A program made the translations under genes and the position numbers. Below, in pieces: positions 46,880-57,905 of a stretch of 64,000 nt of DNA. The stretch is from Lagopus muta (Eukaryota; Chordata; Aves; Galliformes; Phasianidae): positions 43,363,967 to 43,427,966 of the forward strand of contig NC_064437.1 in the NCBI RefSeq assembly GCF_023343835.1, given 5' to 3'. Position 1 is the stretch's first letter; each line of letters begins with the position of its first letter. Under the pieces are notes generated by a model that saw nothing but the letters and a program-made list of their open reading frames with translations, searched no databases and was not told the DNA's origin.

Positions 46880-47340
46880 ACGTAGGTTGCTCTGAAAGGA
46901 ATGCCTTCTATTTATTTCCGTGGAAACAACAACAGACAGAGCACAATGCTGCTATTTGATAAAGCAAATTCTCAGCTACAAAACACCATCTTTCAACACA
47001 GCCACCTCCATTAGCAATGCGTATTCACCAGCAATGAGAAAAAGCCTGCATGCCGCACTTGTAGAAGACTGCAGTAGTGGTGGTGAGCTACTGTTGCTGT
47101 TGCCGTTGCTGAGAACCACTACGCACCACCTGTGTCCCATTCACTGTTTGGTCTTCAGAAACATTCAGCAAGTGTTGATGAATGTCTGTGGGTGCCTTTT
47201 TTCCACATAGAGGAATTCAGTTCCACACCTTTGGTTCATCTGCACTTCCATGTCAGACACCGTTGTGTCAGACTGCCCCTCTGCTGCAACAAAATGTAAT
47301 GGAATATTGGCAGGAAGATTCAACCTCTATGGCCTGGGAG
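46880..47340 (-). mobile_element. Mariner-like element, copy 2 (3'-truncated)
   Basis: Opens with GGTTGCTCTGAAAGGAATGCC and follows copy 1 at moderate identity (GAGCAAATTCTCAGCTACAAAACACC, CACTGTTTGGTCTTC and GAGGAATTCAGTTCC). The far terminal repeat is missing after about 47340. On the minus strand a broken frame still shows a mariner N-terminal-like pattern (EFL.VEK.AP.DIH..LLNV). It lies in the same orientation as copy 1. Confidence 0.75.
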
Positions 47341-47816
47341 GTGCATGAAGGTTAGAAGTTCTATTAGTACAAATAGCCCGTGGTTAAAAGGATAATATTT
47401 GGCTTGCCTTGCTGGTGAGGTGTATTTATCCTTTGCAGAATATCCCTAGCAGAGTTGGAGGCTTTTCAATTCAGTTATTCTTTTGCATAGTATTTTCATT
47501 ACCATGTTGGAGATTAATCCAAGTCCCCTGGAAACCAATTTAAGAGCTCTCTCTAGCTCAGCAGAACTGGATAAGCTTTGATACATGCTTTATAAATGCA
47601 TATCCATCAATCCCCCTCTGGTTAATGCACCTCTCTACATTTCAAACAGTCACACAACATTTTTCTAAACAGTGTTGCTGCGGACGTGATCTGGGAAGGA
47701 GCATTTTAATCCAAATCCTTCTTAAAGCTTCACATGCAGCTCAGGACTTTGTCTCAGATGCTTCTGCTTATTTTGGGACACTGTCTGTATGTTCCTTTCC
47801 ATTTAGTATTAAGGTG

Positions 47817-47859
<43 letters not shown>

Positions 47860-50800
47860 ATGGAGTTATATAAAACAAGGATATTTTGCTGTTGTTGCAT
47901 TTCACCAGCTCCCCAGTGACAAATCTGCAATGGCAGATGCTCTGCTTCTAGCTCAACACGTTGATTCCCCTCTGAAAATAGGGGATTGGATATAAATATT
48001 GTTCAAATTAGACACAACTTGGTATTTATAATAATTTAAGTTCTAAACTACTATTATGGCACTTTTCTTTGAAAAATATTTGTGAACCTGAAAAGTTCTA
48101 TTTTTAATTTTTAAATTTGTCTTCACCGTCTGGACGGTGGAATACAGCTGTGCAGGAGATAGGCACCTCACTTTAACGTGAATAACCAAACCTCATAAAG
48201 CTGGTAGTGGAGCTGCCGCTGTGCCAAGCAGACATGATTCCATTCTGGAAATGGCTGATAGCTTTCTTGTCCCTGCCAAGGCGTAGAGACTTGCTCAGGC
48301 TTTATTCCTTTTCCTCTCAAAAATGGGAGTGCAACACAGGAGTTACTTTGTTTCACGAGTTACTGTTTTCAGAACTGACTTTTCTTAAGCCCAGCATTTT
48401 TGTAGTGTGGAATGATCTTTAGTATTTATCTGTGACCACAGCCTGCTTTATCTGAGCAAGGATGACTGTAGGAAGTTGTACAACCTCAACTTAATTCTCA
48501 GTTCCACAAAGAATATCCTGCAATGTTAAAAGTAAAGATTTATTTTCAAATTGCAAGTCTGTAGAATTTCTACAGTGGTTACCTAGATAAATCCTGTGAT
48601 AATTCAGCTGTTGCACAGAATCCAGAGAATCCCAGAGAACCAAAGTTGGAGGCATAGCTGTCTCCATTTCCACAGGTACCTCTTTGGGCTTGGGCTAGCA
48701 ACATCTGGGACATCCTTGTGTCATCAGCAAGAACCTTTTCCTTCAAGCCTAGCTTTGACCCCAGCCAACCCACAACTGAAGCACTGCCCCACATTCCCCA
48801 GCATCATCCTGCTTCTCAGGCAATGCTTCCGATGTGGCTCTGCAAGCATTCTGCCTATAAGTCCTTCTAAATCTCTGCTTTGTCAATTCTGCCTGCTAGG
48901 CACAATGGTTTTTCTTTCTATACCCATCAGGCTAATGTCTGACAGCATTATATCCTATCACAACAACTTCTATTTCTCTCTTGCAGCTTTTTTTTAACAT
49001 ATTACATTTTCCACTGATACAGTGAAATTGTATATTTTAGTGGATAATGAGCTGGATAACTGAACCAAAGCCATTCAAAATCAATAGGAGGATCCCTTTT
49101 AGTTCCAGAACCACTTTGAAAATATTCATTGCTCTAATAGCCAATAAAATTTGACAGAAGAACAATGAAGATCTTGAAACAGAGCAGACTTACGGATAGT
49201 CCTTGCCATTACAGCTGTCTACATTCAGCTGAATTTTTCTTATGAGTTCTCAGATTGTGTGTGACTTGTTTATAGATATTTCCCAGGGATGCTGAGGGCA
49301 TGCATTTGCTTTTAACTCCTCCCCATTATTGTGAAAACAAATAAAAGTAAATGGTATAAATTGCCAGTATTGATTTTAGCTGAAAATTGACTTAGTAATG
49401 GAACTATCAGCAAATTACAAGCAATGGCCTTCAAAATGGACTGTTTAAGATCTGCTGGCTTACAGATGAAGTTAAGCATGTGAAAGTTAGCTCAGGCTCC
49501 TTTAGGAAATCCATTGTCTTCAGTTTTGTTCTGGACAGACTGGTATCTGAGAGGTGCAGCTTGGTGCATCCTTCCCAAAGCAAGATGAAATTCTTGCCCT
49601 GGAGGATTGTCATGTGGATCTGCAGTATTTCAGGTTTTAAATGGGAAATTTTAGTTGCTGAAGTAAAACACAATTTTGATTTGCTTCTGCTTTTTCACTA
49701 GCCTCAGAAATATTAAAAGCCTTCAGCAGACAGAGTGGTTTGTTTCTATGGAATCTGTCTGAAGATGCTGTCTGATCTTCATTTTAATCTGAGTTATCAG
49801 TTCAATCCTTGCCCAGAGCTGGAATAGGCTGAAGAAAGCTGCCCCAGGCAGCACAGGGTGAAACCACTGATAGATTATTAAGGCTACAAAAAAAGCTACA
49901 CCATACTTTGGTCTGGTTCCCCTCGTGCTGTGCTCTGCAGCAGCTCTCTGAAGAAGGACCAAACCGTTTCCTGCAGCCTGTGGTCACACATGTTTAGGAA
50001 GACAGATAAGCCCCTGTGGTCTGTGAGCCCCCAGCCACTCCCTGGGGCTGGAGCACAGTGTCTGTAGGCAGCACGGTGCCCTCAGTGCCACTGACATGCC
50101 CTGCGCCACTCATGCTACACCTCTACATCTATGTGCACCTCTACATCTTTGCCTTTTTTATGGATCAGTGAGACCTTCTGATCCACTGCACCAGTAGACC
50201 TGCACCTTCCTATTCTGAGATCACTAATCTATTGTCTCTAAATTACATCAGTCCAAAACAATACAATTCCATTGAGATCTGCTCGGCTGCTATTGTTCCA
50301 TATTGTTCCGTTCCATAGTACCTAAGACAAAATCTTTGTTTACTTTGCTTTATCTGCTTTAATCTCACCTTGATAACAGCTTGTATTTCTCCTGCTTGTG
50401 GAATATCTAATCATCTTCCTTCCTAAATTCCACACAATGTTGTCAGCTTCCATTAACAGACTGTAGCTTTCAATATTTTTCTCTAAGCCCTGGGAGCTTG
50501 AGTCACATGGCTACGTGAGAAGCTTAGCTTTCATTGCAAAACTATGCCTCTAGCTTAAGTGGCTGCCAATGAAGCTTGAAGACCTGAATCCTAAGGGCTC
50601 TGAAAAAAAAGAAAAACAAAATGTTTCCTGAGTATTTAAATATTAAAAAAAAAAATAAAAAAAATCTAGGAATATCTCTCCTTTGAGGCATTAGACTTTC
50701 TGACAGTTCACATTGAAGCTACTGAGGAGGTGATTCATCAGTGAAATTATAGCAGCAGGGCTGCTGCTGGGATGCAGGCACCAGTAGCTGGTAGCTTCAA

Positions 50801-52715
50801 AGAAGGATAAAGTACCTGAGACTGAGTGACAGGTACTTTTTACCCTGAAGACTATCATAAGGCCTATTAAAATGAATATAAGAAATCTGTTTGAAAGCCC
50901 AGATGTTTCTAGCGGGTGTCTTATCAAAAAATCCCAAACTAAAATAGCACAATAGTGTCGCTCAGTATGTGGATCACTGACATAGAATATAAATCTCACT
51001 GCCTAATGGCTTTGGAAAGCAGAGAACTGGCAAGATAGAATGTTCACTGGTACAGTCTCTGCCACTGCAGGTGCGATGCTTTATATGATTACACTGAAAT
51101 CCATCTTGAAAACAGGTAGGATTTTCTTTTCCGCTGTTTTATCTCTCTTGTCTGTTTCTGTTCTCCTCTATCTCTTTTCTATATAGCTGTCATGATGCTC
51201 AGAACCACCTCAGTTTCAGTCTTCAGTTGTCTGATCTGTGTGGAGGATACACTTTTACATTGAAAGCTGTGCTATGCTGCAGGATCTTCAATCTCTTTTC
51301 AGATTCTAACTCAAATGTATAACACAACATTTCATTTCAGGAAACATGGTGAGTTTGCATACACAGGCATGATAATGATTGCAGAATAACAAAGGTGTAC
51401 AGGAAATTACAGGAACAAACTCTTCTTGTCCTAAAGGTTGAATACTGCTCCTGCTGTCCTTTACTCTGTGTTTAAAGTTTCTGAAGGCTTTATTTATACA
51501 CATATATACATACATATACAATATACTTCCATTAATTTTGTGAAATTTAATGGGATTCCATACACTGCACAGAGTTTAATGGAATGAAAAGAAAAATTAT
51601 CCTCAGTTGCATGATTGTGAATTGCTGAAACCTAATGCTTCTGTTGAGGATGATGCTGTCCTCCTGACAGAAAATTCTGCAAAAGAAGGGCTTAAAAGTG
51701 CTTTGCTGTCCTCAGTGTAAATCAGGGAAGTTTCTGAGGGGCAGATTTACCAAGTAGACACCCATTTTAGTTTTTCAAACTCTATGTTTGAGTACTTTGC
51801 TTCTGCAGGGCAACACTAGTGTTCTACTTCTTTCTCAAAAAAAGATAAATAAATTATAATATTAACCCAATTTCTGCTTTTTTATGATATCCTGTCCTCT
51901 AAATGTTTCTCAAATTGCACAGGCAACTCAAGAATAAACAAATGAGGGAAGTGTTGCACATGTGGCTGGTATGACTATTTGTTGGATCGCCTGTTACAAG
52001 ACACTGTTTCCATACCTTATATTTTAGCTTAACTGAATGATTTCAAAATAGTAATTCTTCTAGTTCTGACTAAAAGTACTGCTACCTTAACAACATCTCT
52101 GAAGGTCACAGCATTTTTTTCTGATGTCCAAAGCACACATTCCCAGTAGTCTGGCTTCCAAAGATGCAGCTTAGAAAATGTATTGATCTTTTCCTGCATC
52201 GAGTTGTTTGCAATCCTACTTTATATAAACACACAGGATGTCTTCTGGCAGAGCTTTTTATTACAGAGTATATTTTAATGAATATATTTTTTTAAACTTT
52301 CATTTTGCTTGTTTTAAACGAGAAAACAAGCAAACAAACAAACAAAAAAAAAACAACAAAAAACTGTTTTTGTGATATCAAATCTTAGAAAATTCTTGAA
52401 TATTCGGTGCAAGTAATAGACTTTGAGTTTCAGTCAAAGATCTTTGGTTAACTTAAATCTAAGTTTGAAAATCTCTTCCATAGTTTATCCGAGAAAACTT
52501 GGCAGGGAAACCAGGGAGAGTTTTTCCCTTTCTTCTTGAGGACTTTGGAGGAGGCTTCCTTGAAAATTGATTTAGCTTCTTTGTTATCTTGGCAGAAGAC
52601 TTGTACACTCTGGGGTATCGTAACGATCCAAATCTTGTTCAATTCACATTGGCACAATAATTTTGCATGTTCCATAGTTTAAGCTTTCAAATATAACACG
52701 TATATCTATTCCATT
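47341..52715. other. Intergenic, 5.4 kb without a recognised gene
   Basis: Apart from the TTTA microsatellite I see no repeat family and no coding exon with conserved protein content. Overlapping open frames around 48.6-49.0 kb and 49.4-50.0 kb are short and look like chance. Distal enhancers of POLR3A or DLG5 could be here but cannot be read from sequence. Confidence 0.55.
47820..47857. repeat. (TTTA)n microsatellite
   Basis: About nine tandem ATTT units in plus orientation, ending in a T run. Confidence 0.95.
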
Positions 52716-52946
52716 AGCGGACAGAACACCTCCCCTGTCAGGACAGGCTGAGAGCTGGAGCTACTGAGCCTGGAGAAGGCTTCAAGGAGACCTGACCTTC
52801 AAGGAGGCCTTTTAGTATCTGAAGGGAAGCTGTAAGAAAGAACAAAGACTCTTTAGCTGTATCTTTTGTGATAGGACAAAGGGAAATGCTTTTAATCTAA
52901 AAAAGGGGAGATTTAGAATGGAAATATGGAACAAATTTTTTACAAT
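52716..52946 (+). mobile_element. CR1 LINE fragment, plus orientation
   Basis: CAGGACAGGCTGAGAGCTGG, CTGAGCCTGGAGAAGG and TGATAGGACAAAGGGAAATG mark a CR1 3' segment. Its true 3' end is lacking because an opposite-strand CR1 fragment begins right after it. Confidence 0.85.
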
Positions 52947-52947
52947 A

Positions 52948-53050
52948 ATCAGAATCATAGAATGCCTAGGGCTAGAAGGGACCTTAAAGATAATCTCATT
53001 CCAAGAACTGTGTGCCGCATGCAGGGTTGCTGACTGCTAGAAGAATACAA
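52948..53050 (-). mobile_element. CR1 LINE 3' fragment, minus orientation
   Basis: Starts with AGAATCATAGAATGCC and GGCTAGAAGGGACCTTAAAG, the reverse complement of a CR1 3' end. With the preceding fragment it makes a tail-to-tail CR1 pair. Confidence 0.85.
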
Positions 53051-54200
53051 GACCTGTGCCTGTACTGGCCTCACCCGTACACTGCATTAACCTCCCTGGT
53101 GGCTCCGTTCTGTTTCTTTTTGCAGAGCTGAAAACAAGCCATGTACACCAGCATTAACCAGTATTTCTGGAATGTACTACTGCTTTCCTGACTAAAGTTT
53201 ATCCAGTTTGTTGGAGAGAAATAGGCATATTTTCAGATAAAATCAAATGGCCTCAGAATAATGCAGTTTGCAGGTATTACAACATCAGCTGTTAGCCAGT
53301 GATGCAAAGCTCTGCATGTGTTGCCTGTAAAAGTCTCACTAAGAAAACTGTTGATGCAGATTTAGAAGAAAGGAATCCACAAAAGCATGAGCAACAAGGG
53401 ATAAAACATGGAAAAAACTTGCTTCAAACCCATTGCATACTAGCAAATATTGAGAGATATTCCTTTGAATATTGACCTTCCAGACAGGAAAAAATGCTTT
53501 CATATTGTATTGCCACTAAGAACTGTGTAGTAGATTTGGTATCACGGTTATGCACAGAAACCAAGGCTGTTTATACATAAGTGAGACATCATCCTCATCT
53601 GTTGAACTGCATAACACAACTTGATACACAGTGTGGAAGTTCAATGCTCCCAGTCAGCAAGCTCAGAGAAAACAGAATGAGCTCCCTGACTGCAGCACTA
53701 TGGACATTATACATAGCACACAGGTGTTGGCCCAGGGCACCTTCAGGTCACCCAACTGCTACTGGATGTGATGGAGATGATACAATCAATGGTTGCACTT
53801 CTGCTGTGCCGTGAGTGCCGCTGTTATCTTTGTGTGGTTACCCAGTGAGGGTTTTTCAGATAAAATGTGAACTTCAGATTTAAGTAGCCACAGTCGCTCT
53901 GCAGCCTGTGCCCTGGTTGTCTGGGGTTCAGTTGCTGTTCAGGACAGGAACGCAGACAGGCTGCTTGCCTTCAGCCACACGTTGTTACTCTTTTTATTTG
54001 CCAAACGATTACATTCTGCAGCTGCTGAGTACAAGGCCATTTGTGTTCCATTGGTAAGTTAACAGTTGTTTGTTGAACAGCCAAAATCCCATTTAGGAGA
54101 AGATGAGACAGCACCCGTTTCTAATATGTACACCTTTTATTTGAAACTCTCATTTCTGTAACTCCTAGTGGACAAAAATCCCAGCGGTCTGTCCGCATTG
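53051..54200. other. Intergenic upstream of the DLG5 CpG island
   Basis: No repeat family or coding exon recognised. Base composition turns GC-rich after about 54170. Confidence 0.6.
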
Positions 54201-54915
54201 TGGCGTTTCCGTCGGATCAGACGAGTTTCGGTGTATCTGTTAGACACCGCTCCCTCGGGACGATGCCAGCCCGGAGCCCGCCAGCCCTGCCCGATGCGGG
54301 CCGCGCCGCCTCCAGGCCCCGCTCCCAGAGCCGCGCCTCCGGGAGATGGCGGTGCGCTCCCCGCTGCCGAGCAGCACCGCCCCGCGGGGCCTTTGTCTCG
54401 CCGCCGCCGCCGCCGCTTAGGGGCCTGGGCTCGGTGCGGGACAAGCGGAACTGGCGGGATGCCGGCCCCTTAAGTGATCCGATCTCCCCATCGCCTTGCA
54501 CACCGTCGACGGCCGGCCAGCCGGCGACCCCCACCATAGCTTTCCCGCCGCCGAGGCTCGGGTCTTTCTCGGCGCCGCCCCGCCCGCGCCCCGCCTCCTT
54601 GTAGCCCCCCCCGGCGGCCGGCGGGAGCCGCTGAGTGACGGGCGGAGCGCGGCCGGGGCAGAGGCCGTCGTGTTTCGCCGCCGGCGGCGGGAGGCGCGGA
54701 GCGGGCGGGCCGGGCCATGCGCCGCCGCGGCACCGTCTGGGCGCAGGCAGCCGCCGTGTGCGACCAATATGGCTGCGCGCTGCCGCGAATGAAAGGAGGC
54801 GCCTGGAGCTGAGGCCGTCTCCCCCCACCCCTCCTCGCCCCGCGGCCTGCAGTGAGCGCAGGAGAGAAGTTGGCTGAGCCGCCCCGCGGGGTGGGGGGCG
54901 CCGGCTGCCGGCGGA

Positions 54916-54958
54916 GGAGGCGGCGGTAGAGAGGAGGAGGAGGAGGAGGGGGAGGAGA
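54916..54958. repeat. (GGA)n purine repeat in the DLG5 5' region
   Basis: A run of GAGGAGGAGG-type units ending in GGGGGAGGAGAAG, probably within the DLG5 5' UTR or core promoter. Confidence 0.85.
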
Positions 54959-55229
54959 AGTTGTTTGGCCGCCGGGAAGGCGGAAAGGAGAGCGCGGCGC
55001 CGGCCGAGGAGGACGAGGAGCAGCCCCGCAGCCGGCTTTCCCCCCCCCGAGCGCCCGAGGGGAGAGCGGCGGTCGGCAGCCCGCGGCGGGAGGAGGAGGC
55101 GCAGGGCGGCCCGGCCCCGGCTCGGAGTCGTGCGGCGGCCGGCGGCGGCGCCTCCCCCTCGACCCGCGCGTCCCCGGGGGCGGCGGCCGACCGGTGGGGC
55201 AGGGGGCCGAAGTTTGGCCGTCGGCGACC

Positions 55230-55533
55230 ATGGAGCCGAAGCACAAGGAGCTGCTCGCGCAGTGCCGGCAGAGCCTGGCGCAGGCCATGACTGAGGTGGA
55301 CAAGGTGGTGGAGCTGCTGGAGGCCGCCGGCGCTCTCGGTCCCCGCGACCTGCGCGACCTGGAGGCGGCGGGCGGCGGCAAGGCCGAATTGCTGATCGCC
55401 CTGCTGCTGGCCAAGGAGCGGGACCACTTCCAGGACCTGCGGGTGGCCCTGGAGAAGACGCAGCCCCACCTGCTCTCCATCCTCTACCTGAACGGCGTGG
55501 CGGGGGCGCCGGCGGCGGCGGAGGAGACGGCCG
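55230..55533 (+). CDS. DLG5: Discs large homolog 5, first coding exon (partial gene)
   Basis: DLG5 is a large MAGUK scaffold (several PDZ domains, an SH3 and a guanylate-kinase-like domain) involved in cell polarity, junctions and Hippo signalling. This exon gives residues 1-101 plus one base: MEPKHKELLAQCRQSLAQ... with AKAELL-like and KERDHFQDLR segments, ending near ILYLNGVAG. It matches, from memory, the N-terminal CARD-like helical domain of human DLG5, with alanine/glycine differences in the linkers. The ATG has A at -3 and G at +4. The donor is GTGAGA at 55534. No further exon was found before 64000, so all PDZ, SH3 and GK domains lie outside. The open frame reaches a little upstream only through a GTG, so this ATG is the start. 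Confidence 0.93.
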
Positions 55534-56224
55534 GTGAGAGGGAGGGGGGCACGGGCGGCGGGGGCGGGGGGAGGGCGGAGGGGAGCGGCTGCACCCGCCC
55601 AGCCCCGCCGGGCAGGGAGCGGCCGCGCGGCGCGGGCCCCCCGGGCCGCCTTACTCGGAGCGGGGCGGAGCGGGACGAGCGCGGGGGTCCTGGCTCCGCC
55701 GCAGCCCGCCGGCTTTTCCGGGGGAAACGGAGCTGCCGCGCTTGCGTTCGGACTCTCGGTGTTTGTTTTTTGCTCCCTTCCTCCTTTCTCTTCTGGGCAG
55801 CGCGCTGCCGCTTGTTCCCCGAAGTACGGCGGATGCTATACTTCCAGGCACTTTATCCGAGCAGCGTCTCGGTCCCCGCCGTACCCCGGTAGGCTCCGCC
55901 GCTGGGACGGGCCGGAGCCGAGCCTCGGTACCCGCCCGGGCAGCCCGCTTTGCCGGCCCCGCTACCGCGCTCCTGGGGGAGAGCTCGGGGAGGCGCGTGC
56001 TCAGCCCTCAGATAAGTGTTGTAACTCCTTTTCTTCCCATGAATGTGGGCTTGTTTGGGGCCGTGCTGCTGTAGCACTCGGCTGCGATTAGAACAGAAAA
56101 GCAATTGATAGAGCTGCAAATCACGGTGAGAATTTGCAGTGCAGACCTTCTGAAGTTTGTCTTTGACCCAGAGATGTTCCTTTCTCCCTCCTCTCCAAAT
56201 CAGAATCTACTTCAAAAAGGAAAG

Positions 56225-56245
56225 AAAAAAAAAAAAAAAAAAAAA
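56225..56245. repeat. Poly(A) tract
   Basis: About 20 A following AAAGG and GAAAG, in DLG5 intron 1. No matching transposon body was recognised next to it. Confidence 0.9.
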
Positions 56246-56445
56246 GGATTTAGTGGTAATCCTCGATGCCTTGTGAGTGGAGCTGTGTTTTTAGATAAGA
56301 AATACTTCGGTTGGAATAAATGTAAGTGAAGAACAAGCGGTTGTGCGATTGGTATTCTCTTCTTGCCTACATCAAGCTGATGAAGAATGTGTTTTTGTTT
56401 TTCTTGTTGTGTGGTTTGGGACAGACTATACCTCTTCTTCAGGAG

Positions 56446-57905
56446 AATCACAGAGCAGCTTAGTTTAGAAGGGACCTTAAAGATCATCTAGCTCCAACTC
56501 TCTTGTTGTGGGCAAGGCTGCCAACCACTAGATCAGGCTGCCGAGGATCCTATCCGACCTGGCCTTGAATGCTTCCAGATGTAGAGTGCTCAGGACTCTC
56601 TGGGCAACTTGTTACAGTGTCTCACCACTCCGAGTAAAAAATTTCTTCCTAACATCTAACCTAATGCTCTTAGTTTAAACCCTTTGTACTATCACTACAA
56701 GAGCCTTCCATACTGGAAGGCCCCAGTGGAGTCTCCCCAGAGCATTCCCTTTTCCAGGCTAAACAAACCAAACTCCCTCAAACTTTCTTCATAGGAGAGG
56801 TCCTTTGGGTCCTTTGATCATCCTTGTGGCCCTACTCTGGACCTACTTCAACACCTGTGCATCCTTGTGCTGGGGGCCCCAGGATTGGGCGTAGTACTCT
56901 GGATGGAGCCTTCCAAGGGCAGAATAGAGGGAGACAATTCCCTTTCTCTCTCTGCTAGCACCCAGCTTTTGTTATAGCCCAAGAATACTGTTGGCCGCCT
57001 GTGCTGCAAGAACATGCTGTTGGCTTATGTCCAGCTTTTCATCCATCAGGACCCCACATCCTTCTCTGCAGGGCTGCTCTTCATGAGTTCTTCTCCCAGT
57101 CTTTACTTGTATCTGGGATTGTCTCAATCCAAGTGCAATATAGCTATATAGCTATAATGCAATATAGCTGTATAGCTATAATGCAATATGCAAACCAAGT
57201 GCAATATAGCTATAGTTAGCCTTGTTAAATCTCAAGAGCTTCTCATGTGCCCATTTTTTGAGCATGTCCAGGTCCCTCTGGATGACATTCTTTCCTTCCT
57301 TTTGCATGAACTACACTCAGCTTAGCATCATCAGCAAACTTGCTGTGAGGGTACAATCTATCCCACTGTCTGGGTTATTGATAATGGTGTTGAAAAGCAA
57401 CAGTCTCAAGATGGACCCCAGAAGGGAGATCGCGTGTGACCTGCCTTCGCCTGGACATAGAGCCATAGACAGCAATCTTCTGGCTAGGACCATCCAACCA
57501 ATTCTTTATCCACTTAATAGTCCTTCAAATCTTTCTCTCTTATTTGGAGATAAGGATATGATGTGGGATCAAGTCAAAGGCCTTGCAGAAGTCCAGGTAG
57601 ATTATATCAGTTGCCCGTTGCCCTTCCTTTGTCCATTGATGCCATCAGTACACCATAGAAGGCCACTGGATTGTTCTGACATGATCTGCCCTTGCTGAGG
57701 GCATGCAGGCTGTCTCTGATCACCACCTTGTCTCACCTGTGCCTTAACATAGCTTTGAGGAGGATCTGCTCTATGATCTTCCCAAGTACAGACCTGAGGC
57801 TCATCAGCCTGCAGATCCCTGGATTATCCTTTCTCCCTTTCTTGATTATGGGAATATTTTCCTTTTTCCAGTCTCTGGGGATGACTTCTGACTGCCACAA
57901 TTTTT
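56446..57905 (-). mobile_element. Long CR1 LINE copy (about 1.46 kb) in DLG5 intron 1
   Basis: The plus strand begins with the reverse complement of the CR1 3' end (AATCACAGAGCAGC... GAAGGGACCTTAAAGATCA). It runs continuously through CR1 segments such as CCTCTGGATGACATTC, CATCATCAGCAAACTTGCTG and GTCAAAGGCCTTGCAGAAGTCC. It is the least truncated CR1 here, but its reading frames are broken by many changes. The plus-strand 158- and 112-codon open frames over it are antisense artefacts. It is interrupted by a tandem repeat at about 57134-57217. Confidence 0.9.
57134..57217. repeat. 24-bp tandem repeat inside the CR1
   Basis: Units starting TGCAATATAGCT begin at 57134, 57158, 57182 and 57200. 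The spacing is 24, 24 and then 18 bp, so the third unit is a shortened variant. The unit itself contains a TATAGCTATA near-palindrome. Confidence 0.9.

Larger units (their letters stand above)
54230..55950. promoter_or_regulatory. DLG5: CpG island and promoter of DLG5
   Basis: A dense CpG, GC-rich block of about 1.7 kb against an AT-rich background. It covers the presumed DLG5 start region, coding exon 1 and the start of intron 1. It includes many GC boxes, a CCAAT box at 54764-54768 overlapping a YY1-like AATATGGCTGC at 54766-54776, and a GGA-repeat near 54920-54955. No TATA box was seen. The start site cannot be fixed, but the YY1/CCAAT cluster about 460 bp before the ATG is a reasonable core promoter candidate. 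Confidence 0.8.

Noticed and set aside
54217..55480. Long minus-strand open frames of 203, 350 and 336 codons overlapping the DLG5 CpG island
   Set aside because: They are low-complexity, rich in Arg, Pro, Gly and Ala, and partly antisense to real DLG5 codons. Stop codons are rare in sequence this GC-rich, so long frames are expected by chance.
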